From Collinsella sp. AF20-14LB (GTDB lineage Bacteria; Actinomycetota; Coriobacteriia; Coriobacteriales; Coriobacteriaceae), in contig NZ_QRWD01000015.1 of the NCBI RefSeq assembly GCF_003459505.1, forward strand, positions 21,459 through 65,575: a stretch of 44,117 nucleotides of DNA, written 5' to 3'. The position numbers and the translations under genes were made by a program. Below, in pieces: positions 40,438 to 44,117 of this stretch (position 1 is its first letter; every line of letters starts with the position of its first letter). Under the pieces are notes generated by a model, which saw only the letters and a program-made list of their open reading frames with translations, was not told the DNA's origin and did not search any database.

Positions 40438-40866
40438 ATGGGTGCTGTGAGCTACGGACAGGCCGGGTACGTGGGAACCTCCATGAGCGTCCGCGCCCGG
40501 GCGGCATATGAGTCGGGCGAGATGCCGATGTCGAAGTGGACGCGCGGCGCCATCATTTCGGCCATCAAGGACTACTGCGACGATTTCGACCTTGCCTACG
40601 ATTCTAAGATCGAGTCGATGACCAGGGCGCAGCTCGCCGATAGGTATCTCGAATATAAGTCCTGGCACCATACGGGGCGGTTCGCACGCGGGACCGAGTT
40701 TTTCGGATTGGATGAGGATGCGGTCTGCGCGGCCTTCCCCGAGGTGGGACCAGATCAAGTTACCGAGCGAGATGAGATTGGAATAGACGGATTACTTGAA
40801 GCCAAAAGCGTAGAGGCGGGGCTATCGGAGGAAGTCGGGCTAGTGAGGGAGTCAGGCTGCCGGTAG
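40438..40866 (+). CDS. Tagged protein of a family common in conjugative elements
   Basis: A 142-residue protein. The opening YGQAGYVGTSMSVRARAAYE and GEMPMSKWTRGAI resemble a small-protein family that I recall from Gram-positive conjugative elements; its function is unknown. The tag is IGIDGLLEAKSVEAGLSEEV. The ATG at 40438 lies 2 bp after the preceding stop. It is the last gene of the Q-box f operon. Confidence 0.65.
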   Translation: MGAVSYGQAGYVGTSMSVRARAAYESGEMPMSKWTRGAIISAIKDYCDDFDLAYDSKIESMTRAQLADRYLEYKSWHHTGRFARGTEFFGLDEDAVCAAFPEVGPDQVTERDEIGIDGLLEAKSVEAGLSEEVGLVRESGCR

Positions 40867-40887
40867 GCGGATTTGCAGAGATCCGCC
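40866..40887. terminator. Hairpin between convergent genes
   Basis: GGCGGAT (40866-40872) and ATCCGCC (40881-40887) pair around 8 nt between the end of the tagged operon and the end of the minus-strand gene. The T-content on either side is low, so it is a weak terminator candidate. Confidence 0.4.
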
Positions 40888-40889
40888 CC

Positions 40890-41114
40890 CTATATCATCC
40901 CCTGCTTTCGGAGCAGGTCTTCTAGAATCTCACAGATTTTCGCGTCTTTGGCCTGCTGCTCCCTCTCAAGCTCCTGCTTGTAGTAGCTGTCAAGGTCTGG
41001 CTTCCATGTGCTGTACTGCTCGGCAAACTTTCTGCGCGACATGAGGTCGAGGATTAGGTAGACGATATAGGCGATTGCTAAAAGGACGATTACCGCCATG
41101 AGGATGTAAGCCAA
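40890..41114 (-). CDS. Small membrane-anchored protein
   Basis: A 74-residue protein on the minus strand. It has a strong hydrophobic segment at about residues 2-23 (AYILMAVIVLLAIAYIVYLI) followed by a charged coiled-coil. The TTG start at 41114 was chosen because TTGGAGG lies 6 nt upstream; an ATG at 41147 has no ribosome site. A TAGAAT lies just upstream and P-box 6 is divergent to it. Its function is unknown. Confidence 0.6.
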   Translation of the reverse strand: MAYILMAVIVLLAIAYIVYLILDLMSRRKFAEQYSTWKPDLDSYYKQELEREQQAKDAKICEILEDLLRKQGMI

Positions 41115-41185
41115 CGAGTTCCTCCAAGTGAATCTTATTTCGAGCACATTCTAGCAGTTTCGGCAGGTTGCGGAAGGCACGGGTG

Positions 41186-41233
41186 TTGCCGCAGCGGCAA
41201 GTCTGAGCGGGGCGGTTGAGCAATGAGTATCCT
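41186..41233 (+). promoter_or_regulatory. P-box 6 and -10-like hexamer
   Basis: A perfect TTGCCGCAGCGGCAA at 41186-41200 has a core that ends 28 nt before TATCCT (41228-41233). The ATG is at 41267. On the other strand TAGAAT lies 33 nt from the palindrome, so it could serve both directions. Confidence 0.72.
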
Positions 41234-41266
41234 CGGGAATAATCGCCAGAGCTAGCGGAGGATGAT

Positions 41267-41698
41267 ATGAAATTCAATCTCAAAAGGTATATCTCAAGCC
41301 CTGATGCCCTCAAGGGAGGGCTTCTGGCCAGTCTTTTCGGACTTCTACCGACGATCGGGTTGGGTGCCGAGTACCTCTTTATAAATGTCACCCATGGCAT
41401 CGATTTCGCCACGGACGGCCGTCTAGGCGAAGGACGAATCTCGGGAATGATTTCCGTTTCGAACATCAATACCCTATGGCTTCCGCTCACGGGGTTTCTT
41501 TTGCTCGTGCCGGCAGTGAGGAATAACAAGGCGGCGCGCATCGCGATCGCCTGCCTTCAGGTCGCCGGTGCCGTCATCAACATCAACCGCGGCTTGGACA
41601 CGCAGGCGTTTCTCGAACTGATTATCGCGGCGGTCGCGGTGTTGGGCATTTCGAATTACACTGCCGCTTCTAATGACTTGGGGGATATCGATGAGTAA
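41267..41698 (+). CDS. Membrane protein, partner of the surface protein
   Basis: A 143-residue protein with about four hydrophobic segments (near residues 17-38, 68-84, 92-108 and 115-130). I do not recognise the family. GGAGGAT precedes the ATG. Its stop overlaps the ATG of the large surface-protein gene by 8 bp, so the two are translationally coupled. Both are led by P-box 6. Confidence 0.65.
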   Translation: MKFNLKRYISSPDALKGGLLASLFGLLPTIGLGAEYLFINVTHGIDFATDGRLGEGRISGMISVSNINTLWLPLTGFLLLVPAVRNNKAARIAIACLQVAGAVININRGLDTQAFLELIIAAVAVLGISNYTAASNDLGDIDE

Positions 41699-44117
41699 GG
41701 GCAACGGTAAGAATCTCGCAAAAGACCCGTATAAAGACATTTCCTTCTCGCGCCGCGGGTTGTTCGCGGCGCTGGCGGTCGTTGCTGGCCTCGGCGCGGT
41801 GCCTGCACGGTCTGCCATGGCAAAGGAACTGTGGTTTCGCGGTGAGCACATCAGCCCGCAGCCGAATTCGTATTATTTCGGCGGCTGCTTCACTTCCAAC
41901 GGCTACACACATTGCGTTACGCATCCAGACCGAACACAGGGTGCGAATAACTACGGCCGCGGCTTCGCACACGGATGGATAACTTGGGTTTCCGCCGATA
42001 GGTTTACCTATCAAGGCTGGGATAGCCCTTATCTCCAAGCGCTCGGCTACTCCCTGTGCCTGCTCGTCGAGTGCGACTACTCGAACGAGCTGTACGACCA
42101 TATCAAAGCGCATCCCTATATGGCCTGCGCGGACATAAACCGCCAAACTGCGAACCGCCTGTGGAAGAACATTCATGCCGATGATAATGACGGCCAGCTT
42201 TTCCTGAACAACAACCGGCTTTCGACTTTTCGCGGAGACATGCTCGATACGGACGCGGGCGCGGGAGTCAGCCAGAATAACGGGCATTGGTATATCGTCG
42301 GGTACGATGACTATTCGTATGAAAAACCGGAATTGTTCATGCGCCGCTGCGCCAACGAGGCCGTGAACACGTTTCGAGCCGAGGTCGACGTCAAAAACGT
42401 GATGAGGAACAACAGGGATGGCACGCCGGACCACGAAAAAGACCTCCGCGAGGTCACGGGTGACATCGATATCGATACCGAGAAAATCAATATCAGGAAC
42501 GACGTGACGCTTTACGGCGGTGTCTTCAAGCTCTCGCCTTTGGCGTTCCCCAACGCCATGGTGGATGTCGGGCAGGGCGGCTATGTCAGCGGTAAGCCTA
42601 TTACCCAATGGGGCAACGGTCGAGGACTGTGTTTCTGGAAGGACTACGATGGCGCCAACCAGATGTGGGCCTTCAAGCCTTATCTCGATGACGGGGTGGG
42701 CGCCTTCACGTTCGCCCTCGGGAGCCTCATCGGTCCCAAATTGGTCCAGACGCTCAACAATAACGGTCATGTTAACGCCAATAGCTCTTGGAAAAACGGT
42801 ACTATGGAGACGGGCAGTGCCGTCATTTGGGACATTCGAAAGGCAGCAGGTAGAGAAAATTCCTGGTGGATTGATCATGAACCGTCTGCCACGAACGAAA
42901 CCGACCATACGTGCTATTTCCTCACCTCGGATGCTGATGGCCAGCGCCTCGACACCCTCGGCGCTTCTGCGAACGGCGCTGCCGTCCGCGTGTCGAGCTA
43001 TGCTTGCCCAGGCGTTTGGGGTGGTCAGAAGAACGCCCAGTTCAAACTTATCGAGGCACGCTGCGGCGGCTACGTGAAAAACAGTAAGAAGACCGCCAAG
43101 ATCGGCGATAGCGTCACCTGTGTCGGGTTCATGCCCGATTCAAATGAGACACCCACGCTGTCTCCTAACGGATGGGCGCATAATGTCACAAACCGCAAGG
43201 AGCTGCCGCCGCAGCCGATGTATCGCTGGTATGTGACCCGCGATGTGGTCGATATCCCCGATGACGATGATGCGGTCATCATGGCAGGCTGCTGGGTATC
43301 TACTTGGGGCAAGCAGACCGAGGCCGCCGCACACCGCCATATCGGATATCCGCACGGTGGGCATTCCATCTACAACCTTGCCTTGCATGTCGAGGGGTCG
43401 CAATTCGCGGGTTCGATCTGCTACGCGGCTAGGGCTTGGGATTCCTCGGTCTGGGTGACTGGTCGGGATGGCGCGGAGATCTGTGGCTCCCCTATCGCTG
43501 AGGTCAAGATCTGGCTTACCGGCGAGCTGGCCGAGAACTATGACCTGTGCTATCGTTCCATCCCGCTCGACGGCAAGTGGACGGATACCGTCTATTCTTG
43601 CGGTCATTCCGATAACGATGGATCGGCGGCACCGTCTTGCGGTAGCATTGGTTCCGCAAAGATGTGCGGCCTCAACGTGCATCTCATCCGCAAGCCGCGC
43701 GGGGCTCGCGTGGTCAAGGAGTTTTCCTTCGATGACACGATTAAAATCGCCGAGGATATCTCCAAGGGCAATGATGCCGTTTGGCTGTGGTCGGCGGCGA
43801 TGATGGGCATCACGACCCTACCGGAAGATGAGAAACGTTTCTGGAGCGACCGCCTGCTCGGTACCGTCGTGGTCGGTAGCGGTATGCCGAAGACTGAGGA
43901 TGACGAACCGCCCAATCCTCCGACTCGGTTGCAGTCCGTCGTCCACTTTATGCTGGTCGATACCCTCGGCAATACGCAGGAGGTGCACACGGTCTACATC
44001 AAGCTCAACACCGACTACAGGACGAGCGAGCGCCAAGGCGATTTCTCGGACGCTCGCGCGGCGCTCGAGCAGGTCATGCGCGACGAGGGGCAGGACATGA
44101 GCCTGCTCGACAAATGT
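41691..44117 (+). CDS. Tat-exported surface protein with ricin-like and ChW-like repeats (3' end cut by window)
   Basis: At least 809 residues, open to the window end. The N-terminus has a twin-arginine signal (SFSRRGLFAALAVVAGLGAV, then AMA as cleavage site). Residues about 290-455 show beta-trefoil lectin features: NQMWAFKPYL, SWWIDH and AQFKLIEA at spaced intervals, with LDTLGASANGAAV between them. Residues about 574-665 carry two repeats like clostridial ChW repeats (SVWVTGRDGAEICGSPIAEV, YRSIPLDGKWTDT). These suggest carbohydrate or protein binding on the cell surface. It shares P-box 6 with the preceding membrane gene. The C-terminal anchor is outside the window. Confidence 0.7.
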   Translation, partial: MSKGNGKNLAKDPYKDISFSRRGLFAALAVVAGLGAVPARSAMAKELWFRGEHISPQPNSYYFGGCFTSNGYTHCVTHPDRTQGANNYGRGFAHGWITWVSADRFTYQGWDSPYLQALGYSLCLLVECDYSNELYDHIKAHPYMACADINRQTANRLWKNIHADDNDGQLFLNNNRLSTFRGDMLDTDAGAGVSQNNGHWYIVGYDDYSYEKPELFMRRCANEAVNTFRAEVDVKNVMRNNRDGTPDHEKDLREVTGDIDIDTEKINIRNDVTLYGGVFKLSPLAFPNAMVDVGQGGYVSGKPITQWGNGRGLCFWKDYDGANQMWAFKPYLDDGVGAFTFALGSLIGPKLVQTLNNNGHVNANSSWKNGTMETGSAVIWDIRKAAGRENSWWIDHEPSATNETDHTCYFLTSDADGQRLDTLGASANGAAVRVSSYACPGVWGGQKNAQFKLIEARCGGYVKNSKKTAKIGDSVTCVGFMPDSNETPTLSPNGWAHNVTNRKELPPQPMYRWYVTRDVVDIPDDDDAVIMAGCWVSTWGKQTEAAAHRHIGYPHGGHSIYNLALHVEGSQFAGSICYAARAWDSSVWVTGRDGAEICGSPIAEVKIWLTGELAENYDLCYRSIPLDGKWTDTVYSCGHSDNDGSAAPSCGSIGSAKMCGLNVHLIRKPRGARVVKEFSFDDTIKIAEDISKGNDAVWLWSAAMMGITTLPEDEKRFWSDRLLGTVVVGSGMPKTEDDEPPNPPTRLQSVVHFMLVDTLGNTQEVHTVYIKLNTDYRTSERQGDFSDARAALEQVMRDEGQDMSLLDKC

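Noticed and set aside
1..44117. Relaxase, coupling protein, integrase, tRNA or rRNA genes
   Set aside because: I looked for their motifs (for example HUH or tyrosine recombinase patterns) and found none in this window.

Overview
The window is a high-GC segment of an integrated or plasmid-borne conjugative element from a Gram-positive (monoderm) actinobacterium. The best guess is a gut Coriobacteriia such as Collinsella or Olsenella. That is inferred from codon use, monoderm-type T4SS and Tad components without any secretin, and the DUF6273 and DUF5684 relatives; no rRNA, tRNA or chromosomal marker is present. Nearly all genes are on the + strand. Both ends run out of the window inside genes. 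No relaxase, coupling protein or integrase is visible, so the element extends further.

Layout. (1) 1-11507, conjugation core: a VirB4-type ATPase, a membrane-anchored phage-lysozyme/CHAP cell-wall hydrolase, a membrane-anchored exported protein, a VirB6/TrbL-type membrane protein, an XRE regulator, a type IA topoisomerase (TopB-like), a small membrane protein and a CPBP protease. (2) 11629-22471: a lipoprotein, then a first accessory block of mostly unrecognised proteins. (3) 22905-33100: a Tad/Flp pilus locus. It has a pilin fused to a lectin-like DUF6273 domain with a G9 tract near its start, an HNH nuclease with a membrane anchor, an XRE regulator, the major Flp pilin, prepilin peptidase, three TadE/TadG-like pseudopilins, CpaB, TadA, TadB, TadC and a DUF5684-like protein. 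(4) 33623-40866: a second accessory block with ArdC-like and ArdA-like antirestriction proteins, a stand-alone ComM/ChlI-type domain and two DUF3846 proteins. (5) 40890-44117: a small minus-strand membrane protein, then a membrane protein and a large Tat-exported surface protein with ricin-like and ChW-like repeats, cut by the window end.

Main observations. Sixteen otherwise unrelated proteins of the two accessory blocks end in the same short module, roughly [S/G]-[L/I]-[D/N]-[D/E]-[L/I]-[C/A/M]-E-x-K-x-x-E-A, followed by a polar tail. I propose a shared C-terminal sorting tag, possibly a T4SS export signal for anti-defence cargo. Two promoter-linked boxes recur. The Q-box (near GGCTACTTYYGTCCC, 8 copies) and the P-box palindrome (near TTGCCGCWGCGGCAA, 6 copies) both end 27-31 nt, mostly 28, before a -10-like hexamer and 26-47 nt before that lie the start codons' 5' leaders; no -35 is conserved. 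All eight Q-box units encode only tagged proteins, and 15 of the 16 tagged genes lie in Q-box units. P-boxes lead the hydrolase/T4SS operon, a regulator operon, the pilin-adhesin, the HNH gene, the Tad operon and the surface-protein pair. The window therefore seems to hold two co-ordinated regulons: one for mating apparatus and surface contact, one for a tagged protein set.
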